NCBI RefSeq assembly: GCF_002968575.1
Contig: NZ_PVBM01000006.1
Span: forward strand, 62,001 to 126,000
Origin: Neorhizobium huautlense
GTDB taxonomy: Bacteria; Pseudomonadota; Alphaproteobacteria; Rhizobiales; Rhizobiaceae
Direction: 5' to 3'
Length of the DNA stretch: 64,000 nucleotides
Shown here: piece after piece, positions 43,247 to 52,689 of the stretch
Position numbering within the stretch: the stretch's first letter is position 1
Layout: each line of letters begins with the position of its first letter
Position numbers and translations under genes: made by a program
Notes under the pieces: model-generated
What the model was told of the DNA's origin: nothing
The model's input: the letters and a program-made list of their open reading frames with translations, nothing else
The model's database searches: none

Positions 43247-45600
43247 GGGCGACCGCCTTGCTTATCTTCAGCAGCAACACGCCTGCCCGCCTTCACCCGG
43301 ATCAGGGCCAGGACCGCAAGGCCGGTGATCATGACGACGGCGATTTCGCCGAGCGTATCGGTGCCGCGGAAATCGACGATGATGACGTTCACGACATTGG
43401 CGCCGTGCGCAATCGTCTTGGAATAGGCGTTGAAAAAATCCGTCAACAGGTTGTCGAACGGCGCCTCCACCGACTTCAACAGCAGCAGCGTGAAGCCGAG
43501 CCCGCAGGCGACGGCGATCACTGCGTCGAGCAGCATCTGCCCGACCGGCCGGTGATCGCGCGGGGAAAGCCTCAGCCGGGTCATGACCAGCGCCAGGATG
43601 ACGACCGATAGGGTTTCCACCATGAACTGCGTGAAGGACAGATCCGGCGCCCCGAACAGCAGGAAGATCACGGCGACGGCAAATCCCTGGATACCGAGCG
43701 ACACGATCGCCGTCAGCCTGTCCGCGGCACGAAGCACGGCAATGAGGCCGATCAGCGCGATCAGCAGGAAGGCCGCCTCCTGAACCAAAATTTTTTCGGG
43801 CCAGGTCGGCATGCCGGGCAGCTCACCAAAGACGAGGGGCGGAACCAGCAGAGTCAGCGCCAGCAGGATGAAAGTCGCGGTGACATAGATCTCCAGCCGC
43901 CCCGGCTGCACGAAGCGGATGATGACACCGGACAGCCGGATCAGGCCGGAGACCAGATGATCGAAGCCACGATCAGGTCCAGGCCCGAGGTTTTCCAGCA
44001 CGCGGACCATCAAGGCGCGGGCAGTGTCAAGCCGCCAGTAGACGAGCGCGCCGAATATCATGGTGATGACCGAAAGCATGAGCGGCAGGCCGAGATGCGG
44101 CACCGTTGTGATTTCGACCACCACCTTTTGATCGGTAATAGCGCTCGCCATCGGCGAGGAGACGTATTGATGGGCAAGGCCGGAGAAGAGCGCCCCGAGC
44201 AGGCCGAGCGCGGCCAGCATCACGGGGCCCAGCCAGAGCGCCGCCGGACCTTCATGGGCCTGCTTCGGCGTCTCGACGCGAGGGCCGATAAACGGTTTCA
44301 GCCCGACAGCAAATGCGATTGCGAACATTAGCGCATTGCCGACCACGGCAAGACCGGTGAAAAAGACCGCGCGGGGATTTCCGGCCGCAAGTGCTGCGTA
44401 GATCTCCTCCTTGGCAAGAAAACCGAAAAACAGCGGCAGCCCGCCCATGGAAAATGCCGCAAGCAATCCGGCAGCGAAGGTGATCGGCATTGCCGCCTTC
44501 AATCCTCCGAGGCGCGTCACGTCGCGGGTACCTGTTTCGTGATCCACTGCGCCGGCGACCATGAAGAGCGCTCCCTTGAACAACGAATGAGCCACCAGGT
44601 AGAGCACCGCCGCTTCCACTGCGTGCGCCGCACCAAAGCCGGTGAGCATGACGAGAAGGCCGAGCGAGGCCATGGTGGTATAGGCGAGCATCAGCTTCAG
44701 GTCGGTCTGCCGGATGGCAAGCAGCGTACCTGATATCAGCGTGATGCCGCCGAAGAACGGCAGCAGGATTTCCCAGGCGGGCGTTTGCCCCATCACCGGG
44801 TTTAGCCGCATCAGCAGATAGACGCCGGCCTTCACCATGGTTGCCGAATGCAGGTAGGCCGAAACCGGCGTCGGGGCCTCCATGGCGTTGGGCAGCCAGA
44901 AATGAAACGGAAACTGCGCCGATTTGGTGAAGGCGCCGGCCAGCACCAGAATAAGCGTCGCCAGATAGAAGGGGCTTTCGCGCAGCCCGTTTTCCAGATG
45001 GACGAGCAGCGAGAGCTGCGTGACCCCGGTGATATTCCAAAGAAACACGAGGCCGGCGAGCAGGCAGAGCCCGCCGCCGCCGGTCACCACCAGCGCCTGT
45101 AGAGCCGCGCGGCGGGCGGCCTCCCGCTCGTGGTCGAAACCGATCAGCAGGAAGGAGGTGATGGAGGTGAGTTCCCAGTAGACGAAAAGCATGAAGAAGC
45201 TGTCGGAGACGACAAGCCAGAGCATCGCACCCATGAAGAGGAGGATGAATGCCAGGAACCGCCCCTGATCCGGATGGCCTTTCATATAGCCGCCGGAATA
45301 GACGACGATCAGCGTGCCGATACCGGTGATCAGCAGCGCGAAGGTGAGCGACAGGCCATCGAGAAACCAGGAGAAGGACAGGTTGAAGCTCGGCACCCAG
45401 GCATAGCCGCCGGTCACCACTTCACCTGCGGCAATCTCGCCCAGGAAGGTGCAAAAATGCAGGAAGGCAAGTGCCGGAGCGAGCGCCAGGAACCAGGCGG
45501 CTTTGTCACCCATTAAACGGGTGAGACCGGGAGCGAGGACAGCCCCCAGAAAGGGGAGAAAAAGGACGATGAATGTCAATGCCGACAGATTGGCAGCCAT
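43243..45600 (-). CDS. mrpA: Antiporter subunit A (MrpA/PhaA), 785 aa
   Basis: The largest subunit, homologous to NuoL with an extra C-terminal MBH/DUF4040-type part. Markers are the proton-path glutamate in [20 protein letters not shown], the lysine/proline in [40 protein letters not shown] and, near the C-terminus, [20 protein letters not shown]. The operon supports Na+ or K+ efflux and alkaline pH tolerance; the first rhizobial homologue (pha) is a K+ system in Sinorhizobium. It is first in the operon; GAGGAGATGAC precedes the ATG. Confidence 0.96.
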   Translation of the reverse strand: MAANLSALTFIVLFLPFLGAVLAPGLTRLMGDKAAWFLALAPALAFLHFCTFLGEIAAGEVVTGGYAWVPSFNLSFSWFLDGLSLTFALLITGIGTLIVVYSGGYMKGHPDQGRFLAFILLFMGAMLWLVVSDSFFMLFVYWELTSITSFLLIGFDHEREAARRAALQALVVTGGGGLCLLAGLVFLWNITGVTQLSLLVHLENGLRESPFYLATLILVLAGAFTKSAQFPFHFWLPNAMEAPTPVSAYLHSATMVKAGVYLLMRLNPVMGQTPAWEILLPFFGGITLISGTLLAIRQTDLKLMLAYTTMASLGLLVMLTGFGAAHAVEAAVLYLVAHSLFKGALFMVAGAVDHETGTRDVTRLGGLKAAMPITFAAGLLAAFSMGGLPLFFGFLAKEEIYAALAAGNPRAVFFTGLAVVGNALMFAIAFAVGLKPFIGPRVETPKQAHEGPAALWLGPVMLAALGLLGALFSGLAHQYVSSPMASAITDQKVVVEITTVPHLGLPLMLSVITMIFGALVYWRLDTARALMVRVLENLGPGPDRGFDHLVSGLIRLSGVIIRFVQPGRLEIYVTATFILLALTLLVPPLVFGELPGMPTWPEKILVQEAAFLLIALIGLIAVLRAADRLTAIVSLGIQGFAVAVIFLLFGAPDLSFTQFMVETLSVVILALVMTRLRLSPRDHRPVGQMLLDAVIAVACGLGFTLLLLKSVEAPFDNLLTDFFNAYSKTIAHGANVVNVIIVDFRGTDTLGEIAVVMITGLAVLALIRVKAGRRVAAEDKQGGRP

Positions 45601-45771
45601 GTCATCTCCTCGGGTTGAACGCCAGAAATTCCCCCGAGCATTCGGAAGGAAATGGCTTTCTAGGGTAAAGCTTTCCCAGCCTCAAGCAAAACCGGGCACA
45701 ACACACAGAAACACGGCTTTCCGCCGGGGCTGCGGATGCCTATCTATGGGAAAAACGAAAGGATCCCGCCG

Positions 45772-46182
45772 ATGTCCGATGTCACCACCCCTAAGGTTCA
45801 CAAGAGCGATGTGGAATGGCGCGAGCAGTTGTCGTCCGAGCAGTATCGCATCCTCCGGCAGGCCGGCACCGAGCGCGCCTTTACCGGCCCCTTCTGGAAC
45901 AGCAAGGAGAAGGGCCTTTACCGTTGCGCCGGCTGCGGCGAAGAACTCTTCGTCTCCGATACCAAGTTCGATTCAGGCTGCGGCTGGCCGAGCTATTTCG
46001 AGCCGGTGAAACCGAATGCCGTCACCGAGTTTCGCGATACATCGCACGGCATGGTGCGGACGGAGGTGCGCTGCGCCAATTGCGGCGGTCACCTCGGCCA
46101 CGTCTTTCCTGACGGCCCGCCGCCGACCGGCCTGCGGTACTGCATCAATGGCCACGCGATGACCTTCGAGCCACTCAAGTAG
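45772..46182 (+). CDS. msrB: Peptide methionine (R)-S-oxide reductase MsrB, 136 aa
   Basis: Reduces the R-sulfoxide of methionine. Two zinc-binding CxxC pairs (CAGCGEE and CANCGGH) frame the domain, [11 protein letters not shown] is the substrate pocket and RYCINGHAM holds the catalytic cysteine. The ATG at 45772 fits the family; a frame from 45736 adds 12 residues. It is divergent from mrpA with ~170 bases between. Confidence 0.95.
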   Translation: MSDVTTPKVHKSDVEWREQLSSEQYRILRQAGTERAFTGPFWNSKEKGLYRCAGCGEELFVSDTKFDSGCGWPSYFEPVKPNAVTEFRDTSHGMVRTEVRCANCGGHLGHVFPDGPPPTGLRYCINGHAMTFEPLK

Positions 46183-46285
46183 ACAGGAGCGGCTTGCGAA
46201 GATAATTCTCCCCCGGGATTTGCGCCAGGCTGTTCGTGCCTTCAACATTTGCAAGCCTGGCCCATCGGTTACTCGGAAAAAAGCC

Positions 46286-46750
46286 ATGCCCAAGTTAGAC
46301 CTCGCCGCCGTACCAGTACGCAAAGGCTCGGGATATCCACCGCCCTTCGATGTCCCTTGCGCCCAACGCCTGCGACAACGACTGGGCGATGCCGGCGGAC
46401 TGACCGATTTCGGCGTCAACCTCATGCGGCTTCCACCGGGCAACTGGTCGAGCCAGCGCCACTGGCATTCGGCTGAGGATGAATTCGTCTTCGTGCTGGA
46501 AGGCGAACTGGCGCTGGTCGAGGATGATGGCGAGACGACGCTGAGAGCCGGCGATTGCGCCACCTTTCCAAAGGGTTCAGGCAACGGACATCACCTGATC
46601 AACAGATCTGCCGCGATGGCGGTTTATCTTGAAGTCGGTTCGCGCTCGCCCGCCGACATCACCACCTGCTCCGACATCGACATGATGAGCGCCAATGCGG
46701 ACGGTCGGTTCGTGCATAAGGACGGTACGCCCTATTCCAGGTCCGGTTGA
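46286..46750 (+). CDS. Cupin-domain protein, 154 aa
   Basis: A single cupin barrel: the first motif is HWHSAEDEFVFVLEGELALV, the second GDCATFPKGSGNGHHLINRS. The two histidines and glutamate of motif 1 and the last histidine of motif 2 would hold a metal. A C-terminal part continues YLEVGSRSPADITTCSDID, as in a subgroup annotated as sugar or transcription-linked cupins. The substrate is unknown. The start at 46286 is inferred from similarity; the spacer has no strong ribosome site. Confidence 0.85.
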   Translation: MPKLDLAAVPVRKGSGYPPPFDVPCAQRLRQRLGDAGGLTDFGVNLMRLPPGNWSSQRHWHSAEDEFVFVLEGELALVEDDGETTLRAGDCATFPKGSGNGHHLINRSAAMAVYLEVGSRSPADITTCSDIDMMSANADGRFVHKDGTPYSRSG

Positions 46751-46778
46751 TCGCCATTTACACCACGAAGATGAAGAA

Positions 46779-47585
46779 CTAGATCGCCCGGCCGCGGATG
46801 GCCCAGGCCCGTGCCCGAAAGGCTATGGAGCCGTCGCTCTCATTAGGAAGATCGGCCTCCAATTTGTCCCTGAGCCTTTGCCTCTGGTCGGCGGGCAGGC
46901 TGACGCAGTAGCCCGGCGCCGGCCCCGCCCCAAGGGTGAAGGGGCGCCAGAAATCGTCGAAATTCGCAAAGCGCGTCGCAACCTCGACCTCGCCCGCTTC
47001 GACATCTGCCCATCCGGATTGCTGCGCAAGGTCTGCCAGTTGATCCTTCGTGCAAAAGGGGAAGCGACGGTCCTCGCTGAGGTCGCGGGCAGTGGCATCC
47101 AGCGCGCCGGCTGCCGTCCAGAACGCGCGCATGAACCCCATGCCGCCGCCCGGATAATCCCAGACGTAGAAGGCCAGAGTGGCACCCGCCCTCGCAACGC
47201 GCGCCATTTCCTGCAGCGCCTTTTGCCTGTCGGGCACGAAGTTGACCATCAGGCCGGATACGACGATGTCCATCGTATCCGAAGAGAGCGACAAAGCTTG
47301 CGCATCGCCCACCCGAAACTCGGCGCGAGGATCCTCCACATTCGCCCTCGCCTTGTTCAAAAACCCTTCCGAGGGGTCGATGCCAACCAGGCTTTTGGGA
47401 TCGCAGGTAGCGAGGATCGCCGCCGACAATGCGCCCGTGCCGCAGCCGACCTCCAGCCAATCGAGCTTGGCGTCCGGCCGCAGCCATTCGAGGAAAAGCG
47501 GCGCAATCTGCCGGCTCCACCGCCCCATATAAAGGTCGTAGCTGTCGCCCATCTGCCATGCGTCATGCCGGGAAGCTTCGGTCAC
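46779..47585 (-). CDS. Class I SAM-dependent methyltransferase, 268 aa
   Basis: A Rossmann-type methyltransferase. Motif I is WLEVGCGTGALSAAIL, followed by the acidic end of strand 2 in VGIDPSEGFL. FRVGDAQALSLSSDTMDIVV covers the adenine site and the strand 4 region. The C-terminal half has a WDYPGGGMGFMRAFW segment like that of methyltransferases acting on small hydrophobic or phenolic substrates. The substrate cannot be named. It is downstream of, and convergent with, the cupin gene. Confidence 0.88.
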   Translation of the reverse strand: MTEASRHDAWQMGDSYDLYMGRWSRQIAPLFLEWLRPDAKLDWLEVGCGTGALSAAILATCDPKSLVGIDPSEGFLNKARANVEDPRAEFRVGDAQALSLSSDTMDIVVSGLMVNFVPDRQKALQEMARVARAGATLAFYVWDYPGGGMGFMRAFWTAAGALDATARDLSEDRRFPFCTKDQLADLAQQSGWADVEAGEVEVATRFANFDDFWRPFTLGAGPAPGYCVSLPADQRQRLRDKLEADLPNESDGSIAFRARAWAIRGRAI

Positions 47586-47668
47586 TGCTCATCCTCCACC
47601 CATATGCGGACCAGATGATACGTGCGTGCGTCCTTCCGGAAAATAGTCCAAGGGAGGTAGACCGGCGC

Positions 47669-48544
47669 TCAGAACCTGGCGGGCAGTTCCACCTTGAAGG
47701 CAAACCGCGCCTTTTTTCCCGGCTGCAGGATGGTGCTGTAGGGACGCTTGGCGAGGTCGTCGGAACCGCCGAGGTCGGCGGCCGTGCCGTGCCAGGGCTC
47801 GATGCAGATGAAGGGCGCGCCGGGTTTTTGCCAGAGCGCCAGGTTCGGCAGGTTCTCGAAGGAGAACTTGAGCGCCGGCCCATCCTCGGCGGCATAGGCG
47901 AGACCTTCACCGGCGCCTTCAGGAAAGATCATCGCGTCGGCCTCGAACATGGCATGGTCGAGTATGAGCCGGCCTGCCTTGAAGGGGGAATCACGTCTTT
48001 CGGGGTCTATCAGACCATTGCCGAGGCGGACGAGCGGCGGTTCTACGCTGTTGTCGAGCGTCACGATATGAGCCTTCCCCTCCGCTCCCGGCAGCGGCCA
48101 AAGGAAGGCCGGATGGAAGCCGAGGCCGAAGGGCATCGGCCGCGTGTCGCGGTTTTCCACCTCCGCCGATACGGTGAGCTTGAGGCCGTTCAGCGCGTGC
48201 TCGACCGCCAGCAGAAATTCGAACGGATACACGGCTCGGGTCATATCGGAAGCGGCCAATTCGTAGCGGCACATGGTTTCGGTTGCCGCGACCAGATCGA
48301 ACTCGCTGCGGCGGGCAAAACCGTGCTGCGCCATCTCATAGGATCTGCCCTCAATCCCGATCCCGTTTTCCGACGCCTTTCCGACTATCGGGAAAAGCAC
48401 CGGGGAGCGGCCGTTCCAGAAGGCGGCATCGCCGTTCCACAGCCAGGAACGGCCGTCGGCGGTTGCAAGGCTTTGCATTTCCGCGCCGAGAGAAGAGACA
48501 TCGACCGTCAGATGCTGGTTTGCAATTCGGGTCTGGCTGGGCAT
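47669..48544 (-). CDS. Aldose 1-epimerase family protein, 291 aa
   Basis: A galactose mutarotase-like beta-sandwich protein. Markers are ATADGRSWLWNGDAAFWNGR near the start, the catalytic His pair in MAQHGFARRSEF and PFGLGFHPAFLWPLPGAEGK, and a C-terminal acidic segment FICIEPWHGTAAD with the catalytic Glu. This resembles the LacX subgroup. It would interconvert sugar anomers or act on hexose-6-phosphates. It stands between a methyltransferase and an HxlR gene on the same strand. Confidence 0.9.
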   Translation of the reverse strand: MPSQTRIANQHLTVDVSSLGAEMQSLATADGRSWLWNGDAAFWNGRSPVLFPIVGKASENGIGIEGRSYEMAQHGFARRSEFDLVAATETMCRYELAASDMTRAVYPFEFLLAVEHALNGLKLTVSAEVENRDTRPMPFGLGFHPAFLWPLPGAEGKAHIVTLDNSVEPPLVRLGNGLIDPERRDSPFKAGRLILDHAMFEADAMIFPEGAGEGLAYAAEDGPALKFSFENLPNLALWQKPGAPFICIEPWHGTAADLGGSDDLAKRPYSTILQPGKKARFAFKVELPARF

Positions 48545-48621
48545 GGCGGCGGCTCCTGGGCTTTCATTCGGGGAGAGGCGATATCAATTCCGGATGACGC
48601 TCGTATCAAGGCGGTCAGTTT

Positions 48622-48990
48622 TCAGGCACTGAGCGCGATCGGCCGCTCGGCCTGCTCTTCGGCTTTCAGCGCCATGCGGATCTCATAAGCCTTGCCCCAG
48701 TCTGCCATGACGCCAACCGCATGGTTGAGGCTGCGGCCGAAATCCGTCGCCGAATATTCCACCTTCTGCACCTTTCCCGGAAACACCTCGCGGCGGATCA
48801 GATCGTCCGCCTCCATTTCGCGGAGCTGCTGGGCGAGGACTTTTTCGCTGATGCCGGCCAGGATGCGCCTGAGCTCGCCGAAACGGCGCGGCGCCACGTT
48901 GATCTCCCAAAGGATGTCGGTCTTCCATTTTCCGCCGATCACATTGAGGGCGCTCGCAAAGCCGCAATCGTCATCCGGCAGTCGTTTCAT
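48622..48990 (-). CDS. HxlR-family transcriptional regulator, 122 aa
   Basis: A short winged-helix regulator, MKRLPDDDCGFASALNVIGG, with an early Cys (residue 9) of the redox- or electrophile-sensing kind, then WKTDILWEINVAPRRFGELR and EYSATDFGRSLNHAV as wing. It is divergent from an NAD(P)-dependent reductase gene and probably regulates it. Paired GTAA/TTAC dyads lie in the 106-base spacer. Confidence 0.88.
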   Translation of the reverse strand: MKRLPDDDCGFASALNVIGGKWKTDILWEINVAPRRFGELRRILAGISEKVLAQQLREMEADDLIRREVFPGKVQKVEYSATDFGRSLNHAVGVMADWGKAYEIRMALKAEEQAERPIALSA

Positions 48991-49011
48991 CCTTGATCTC
49001 CTAACCTCAAC

Positions 49012-49042
49012 GTAACCGCTTACCAGAAGGTGCGTAATTTAC
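49012..49042. promoter_or_regulatory. Putative HxlR operators upstream of the reductase gene
   Basis: Two short dyads in the divergent spacer: GTAA-4-TTAC at 49012-49023 and GTAA-1-TTAC at 49034-49042. Their centres are ~20 bases apart, about two helical turns. Confidence 0.4.
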
Positions 49043-49096
49043 CGGTCTGGGCCGGCAGCCATATCAGAGTGCATCGCAAATATGGAGTTCTACCAG

Positions 49097-49975
49097 ATGA
49101 CCACAATAGGTTTTCTCGGCGCCGGCCGAATGGGCACCGCACTTGTCAGGACGCTTTTGAAGAACGGCCATCAGGTGCAGGTCTGGAACCGGACGGCGGA
49201 AAAGGCGGAAGCGCTTTCGGCTTTCGGCGTGACAGCGAAGCAAACGCCGGAAGAGGCTATCGGCAGGGTGGACATCGCGATCGTCAACCTGCTCGACTAT
49301 GCCGCATCCGATGCGCAGTTGCGCCGGCCCGCCGTCACCGAGGCGCTGAAGGGCAAGCTTCTGGTGCAGCTTACCTCCGGTTCGCCGATGACCGGCCGGG
49401 AAACCGGCGAGTGGGCGACCAATAACGGCATTGCCTATCTCGACGGAGCGATCATGGCGACGCCGGATCTGATCGGCGATCCGGAAACACTGGTTCTCTA
49501 CAGCGGTTCGCGACAGCATTTCGAACAATACCAGGCTTTATTCATGGGCCTCTGTGGCAAGTCCGCCTTCGTGAGCGAGGATTTCGGTGCGGCCTCGGCG
49601 CTCGACAGCGCAATCCTCGCCCAGATGTGGGGTACGCTGTTCGGCGCGCTTCAGGCGCTTGCCGTCACTCGCGTGGAAAAGATCGACCCGGACACCTACG
49701 CCACATTCCTGAAGCAAAGCCAGCCGGTCATCGATGCGGCCACCAAAGACCTGATGCAGCGCGTCCGTGATGGCCGTGATCACGGCGACGATGCTACATT
49801 GGCAAGCATCGCCGCCCATAACGCGGCCTTCCATCATCTGCGCGACATCGTGCGGGAGCGCGGCATCAACCCCGCAATATCTGATGCCTTCGGCAGCCTG
49901 TTCGAGGCGGCGATCGCCAAGGGCCATCAGGAGGACGACTTTGCCATGCTCGCTCGCTTCATGGTGGCTGCGTGA
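49097..49975 (+). CDS. NAD(P)-dependent reductase, imine-reductase/6PGDH-like, 292 aa
   Basis: An N-terminal Rossmann fold, MTTIGFLGAGRMGTALVRTL, has an Arg/Thr after strand 2 (WNRTAEKAEAL) suggesting NADP(H). QLTSGSPMTGRETGEWATNN and AYLDGAIMATPDLIGDPETL are the beta-hydroxyacid/imine reductase signatures. The all-helical C-terminal half would form the dimer and active site. The substrate is not known. The start at 49097 is preferred to 49082, because homologues begin M-T-x-I-G-F-L-G. It overlaps the GFA gene by 4 bases and is divergent from HxlR. Confidence 0.88.
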   Translation: MTTIGFLGAGRMGTALVRTLLKNGHQVQVWNRTAEKAEALSAFGVTAKQTPEEAIGRVDIAIVNLLDYAASDAQLRRPAVTEALKGKLLVQLTSGSPMTGRETGEWATNNGIAYLDGAIMATPDLIGDPETLVLYSGSRQHFEQYQALFMGLCGKSAFVSEDFGAASALDSAILAQMWGTLFGALQALAVTRVEKIDPDTYATFLKQSQPVIDAATKDLMQRVRDGRDHGDDATLASIAAHNAAFHHLRDIVRERGINPAISDAFGSLFEAAIAKGHQEDDFAMLARFMVAA

Positions 49976-50397
49976 GCGGTAACACAGCCTCAGATCACCC
50001 GGCCAGCCGCACCGCGAGCTGCTCCTGCGGCAGCTTGCGGCTTTCCTTCCGCGGCGAGCCGGTGCGCGTTTATGCCTGCGCCTGCCTCGAATGCCAGCGC
50101 GCCACCGGCACCGCCTTCGCCTATCGGGCTCGGTTCAACCAGGAGGCTATCGTTGAAGACGTCGGCGAGCGGCGGCGCTTCCGGCGTCTAACCGACGAGG
50201 GCCGCTGGATGGACCAGATCTTCTGCCCGACCTGCGGGACGCTCATCTCCATGGAGGCGGAAGTGATGCCGGGAGCGCTCGTCGTTTCCGTCGGCTGCTT
50301 CGGCGATCCCGATTTCGCACCGCCCGCAGCACTTTTCTCGGCCAGGCGCAAACACGGCTGGTACGAACTCGACGAGGCGGTCGACCAGAAGGACTGA
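49972..50397 (+). CDS. GFA/CENP-V domain protein, 141 aa
   Basis: A GTG start overlaps the reductase stop. The zinc-site cysteines are CSCGSLRL, YACACLECQRATGTAF and the pair CPTCGT. The fold is that of glutathione-dependent formaldehyde-activating enzyme, but most such proteins are not proven to act on formaldehyde. Co-translation with an HxlR-controlled reductase suggests a joint role in detoxifying a reactive aldehyde or imine; this is an inference. Confidence 0.9.
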   Translation: MSGNTASDHPASRTASCSCGSLRLSFRGEPVRVYACACLECQRATGTAFAYRARFNQEAIVEDVGERRRFRRLTDEGRWMDQIFCPTCGTLISMEAEVMPGALVVSVGCFGDPDFAPPAALFSARRKHGWYELDEAVDQKD

Positions 50398-50399
50398 GT

Positions 50400-50810
50400 T
50401 CAGTCCTTCGCGACCTCGCCGGAATACTGGTCGTCACCCACCGGCTCCAGCCATTCGGCGGTCTTGCCGTCGAGGGCTTCCTGGATGGCGATATGGGTCA
50501 TGGCGGTGGCGGCCGTTGCCCCATGCCAGTGTTTTTCGCCCGGCGGAAACCAGATGACGTCACCGGGGCGGATCGTTTGGATCGGCTCGCCCCAGACCTG
50601 CGCCAAGCCGCAGCCGGCGGTGACGACCAGCGTCTGGCCGAGCGGATGGGTGTGCCAGTTGGTGCGGGCGCCGGGCTCGAAGGTGACGGATGCCGCAACG
50701 ACGCGGGCGGGCGCCTGCGCTTCGTTGAGCGGGTCGAGGCGGACGGTGCCTGTGAAATAATCCCCAGGCTGCTTCTTGGACGGCTGCGAACCGCTGCGCT
50801 TGATGTCCAT
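50400..50810 (-). CDS. Cupin-domain protein, 136 aa
   Basis: A small cupin starting [20 protein letters not shown], with [20 protein letters not shown] (motif 1 histidines and Gln/Thr in the metal site) and [20 protein letters not shown] (motif 2). This belongs to the group often annotated as carboxymuconolactone decarboxylase-associated or quercetin-type cupins. The function is unknown. It converges with the GFA gene, 2 bases apart. Confidence 0.88.
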   Translation of the reverse strand: MDIKRSGSQPSKKQPGDYFTGTVRLDPLNEAQAPARVVAASVTFEPGARTNWHTHPLGQTLVVTAGCGLAQVWGEPIQTIRPGDVIWFPPGEKHWHGATAATAMTHIAIQEALDGKTAEWLEPVGDDQYSGEVAKD

Positions 50811-50998
50811 GGTGATGTCCTTCCTGTTTTCCGCTCCCCCTCACATAGGACCGAGTCGCCGAGAAATAAGGCCCTTGGCGGAGAATATAGTGGCAGCGGC
50901 TTTCTTAACGGGCGCGAGCGTATAGCGTAGCTTCGACCCGGCTTTGTCGCGCCACGCGCAAGTGGCTTCGGGGAGGATAGCAAACCAAGGGGTTTCGG

Positions 50999-51718
50999 AT
51001 GCGCTTCATTTTGCCGGGATTGTTCGTTTTCGCCACGGCGGTTGCCGGGATCACCGGAGCTGCGGCAGAGAATGACGGCCTGCCGCCGGTGGATTATCCA
51101 AGCCTTCCGGCCGCCGTCGCCACACGCGCGGAACTGGTCCCGCCCGGCTGGACCGTCGAGGCAGAGGCTAGCGGCGATCTCGACGGCGACAGCCGGCCGG
51201 ATCTCGCCCTCGTCCTTCAGTCGGAAGAACCAGATCTCAGCCCCTCCGGCGAGCCGCTCGTCGGCCCGCGCATGCTGGTCGTCGCATTCGGAACCCGCAA
51301 AGGCTATCAGCGGATCACGGTCAATCACCAGGTGATCCCGCGTGCCACCAGTCGCTTCGTCGAGGACTATTTCGACGCTGAATCAGGCGCATTGAGCATC
51401 GAGCGGGGGAGACTTACCATCAAGCTGCATTATTTCGCCACGATGGGCGGCTGGGGCATGTGGGACAAGACCTATTCCTTCAAATGGAGAAAGAACGAAT
51501 TCGTCCTTTCCCGCTACGACCACGACTACACCCATCGAGCCAAGGGCGACACCAAACGGATCATTGCCGACTACGAGGCCGGAAGGCTCAGAGTGATCAC
51601 GGGCAATATCCAGGAGGACGCCACGAAAACGCAAAAGTTGAAATTGCCCGGACCGTCGACGGTGACGCTGGAACAGGTTGGCGACGGCATGAAGTTCAGC
51701 CCGATGCCCGCCGAATGA
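50999..51718 (+). CDS. Secreted hypothetical protein, 239 aa
   Basis: A signal peptide (MRFILPGLFVFATAVAGITGAAA) is followed by VEAEASGDLDGDSRPDLALV, a calcium-binding FG-GAP/VCBS-like motif (D-x-D-x-D-x-x-x-D), then a beta-rich domain with WGMWDKTYSFKWRKNEFVLS, a pattern seen in exported proteins that describe a measured quantity of unknown kind. No enzyme motif is visible. AAGGGG precedes the ATG. It stands alone on the plus strand. Confidence 0.75.
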   Translation: MRFILPGLFVFATAVAGITGAAAENDGLPPVDYPSLPAAVATRAELVPPGWTVEAEASGDLDGDSRPDLALVLQSEEPDLSPSGEPLVGPRMLVVAFGTRKGYQRITVNHQVIPRATSRFVEDYFDAESGALSIERGRLTIKLHYFATMGGWGMWDKTYSFKWRKNEFVLSRYDHDYTHRAKGDTKRIIADYEAGRLRVITGNIQEDATKTQKLKLPGPSTVTLEQVGDGMKFSPMPAE

Positions 51719-52062
51719 TGCCCGCGGGAAGGACCGCCCCGTTTTGACTTTTCCGTGCCGTCTGCTATCGATTGAAACCGAAGAGCGTCGGCTTTTGAGG
51801 TTCCCTTTGCCTAAGTAATTCCCGGTCTCGACAGTTTCCCCCTTCCATGCGGGCTGGCCGATCGCCGCCGCGTGGGTAGTTCTGTTCATCGGGGTGGCGG
51901 CTTGAGACCGGTTTGGCATTGATCTGCCAGTGCTGCTCGAAAGCCGCCCTGAGACGCCCGACGCTTTCTTCTCCATAAGTCCGGACCATCGCCACGCCGC
52001 GCCCGAAAGGGCTTCTCGACTGCCATTCCGCGTGAACTTCCAGACCGGAAGATCAAAACGGC
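51719..52062. other. Intergenic stretch with possible decayed sequence
   Basis: About 340 bases without a supported gene. A minus-strand frame (51765-51995) reads without stops but has no ribosome site or recognised family. The left end is near a short AT-rich zone. It may be a remnant of a lost gene, but the evidence is insufficient. Confidence 0.35.
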
Positions 52063-52689
52063 ATGTGCGACATCCTTCATGTGGAATGGACCATCGTTCC
52101 CAAAACTCCACCCCAGGCGATACTCCGCTGCAGTTCCTGCGGCGATACGAGGCCCTTCCGCTCCAGCGGACGGACGCGCCTCAACGCCAACGGCAAACAG
52201 CTCGACGCCTGGCTCATCTACAAATGCATCGACTGCGACGGCAGCTGGAACCGGCCGATTTTCGAGCGGCAATCGGTCCGCTCGCTCGACCCGGTCCTCG
52301 TGGAAGCTCTGCAGGCAAGCGCTCCCGGCTACGTGGCGGGCCTCGAATTCGATCAGGAAGGACTGAAGGCTTCGGCAGGTCGCATTGAGGAAAGCGAGGA
52401 ATTCGAGCTGCACAGGCGAACGATCTGCGCTTCGGGGAATCGGGCGAGAATCGTCATCACGCTCGCTCTCCCCTACCCCGCCAGCCTGCGGCTCGACCGG
52501 CTGCTGGCCTCGGAGTTGCAGCTTTCCCGCAGCCGGCTGCAGGTGCTTTTCGAGGCGGGCGATATCCGGGTCGAGCCGGCGCGGAAGGACGCGCTGAAAC
52601 GCAGCATTCGCGACGGCACCGTGATCACCCTGGGCCTGCGCGACGAAGCCGAACGGCTGGCGACAGGGCGGGCGGCGATGGGCGGCTGA
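52063..52689 (+). CDS. DUF1062 family protein, 208 aa
   Basis: The start MCDILHVEWTIVPKTPPQAI leads to a zinc-ribbon-like CSSCGDTRPF paired with CIDCDGSW. Then FERQSVRSLDPVLVEALQAS, and a C-terminal S4-like RNA-binding stretch RLDRLLASELQLSRSRLQVL with EAGDIRVEP. The S4 resemblance suggests RNA binding, but the family has no proven role. It converges with an SDR gene with no gap. Confidence 0.85.
   Translation: MCDILHVEWTIVPKTPPQAILRCSSCGDTRPFRSSGRTRLNANGKQLDAWLIYKCIDCDGSWNRPIFERQSVRSLDPVLVEALQASAPGYVAGLEFDQEGLKASAGRIEESEEFELHRRTICASGNRARIVITLALPYPASLRLDRLLASELQLSRSRLQVLFEAGDIRVEPARKDALKRSIRDGTVITLGLRDEAERLATGRAAMGG

Noticed and set aside
51765..51995. Minus-strand 76-codon frame in the gap before the DUF1062 gene
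   Set aside because: No ribosome site, no family and no supporting context; kept only as a note in the intergenic entry.
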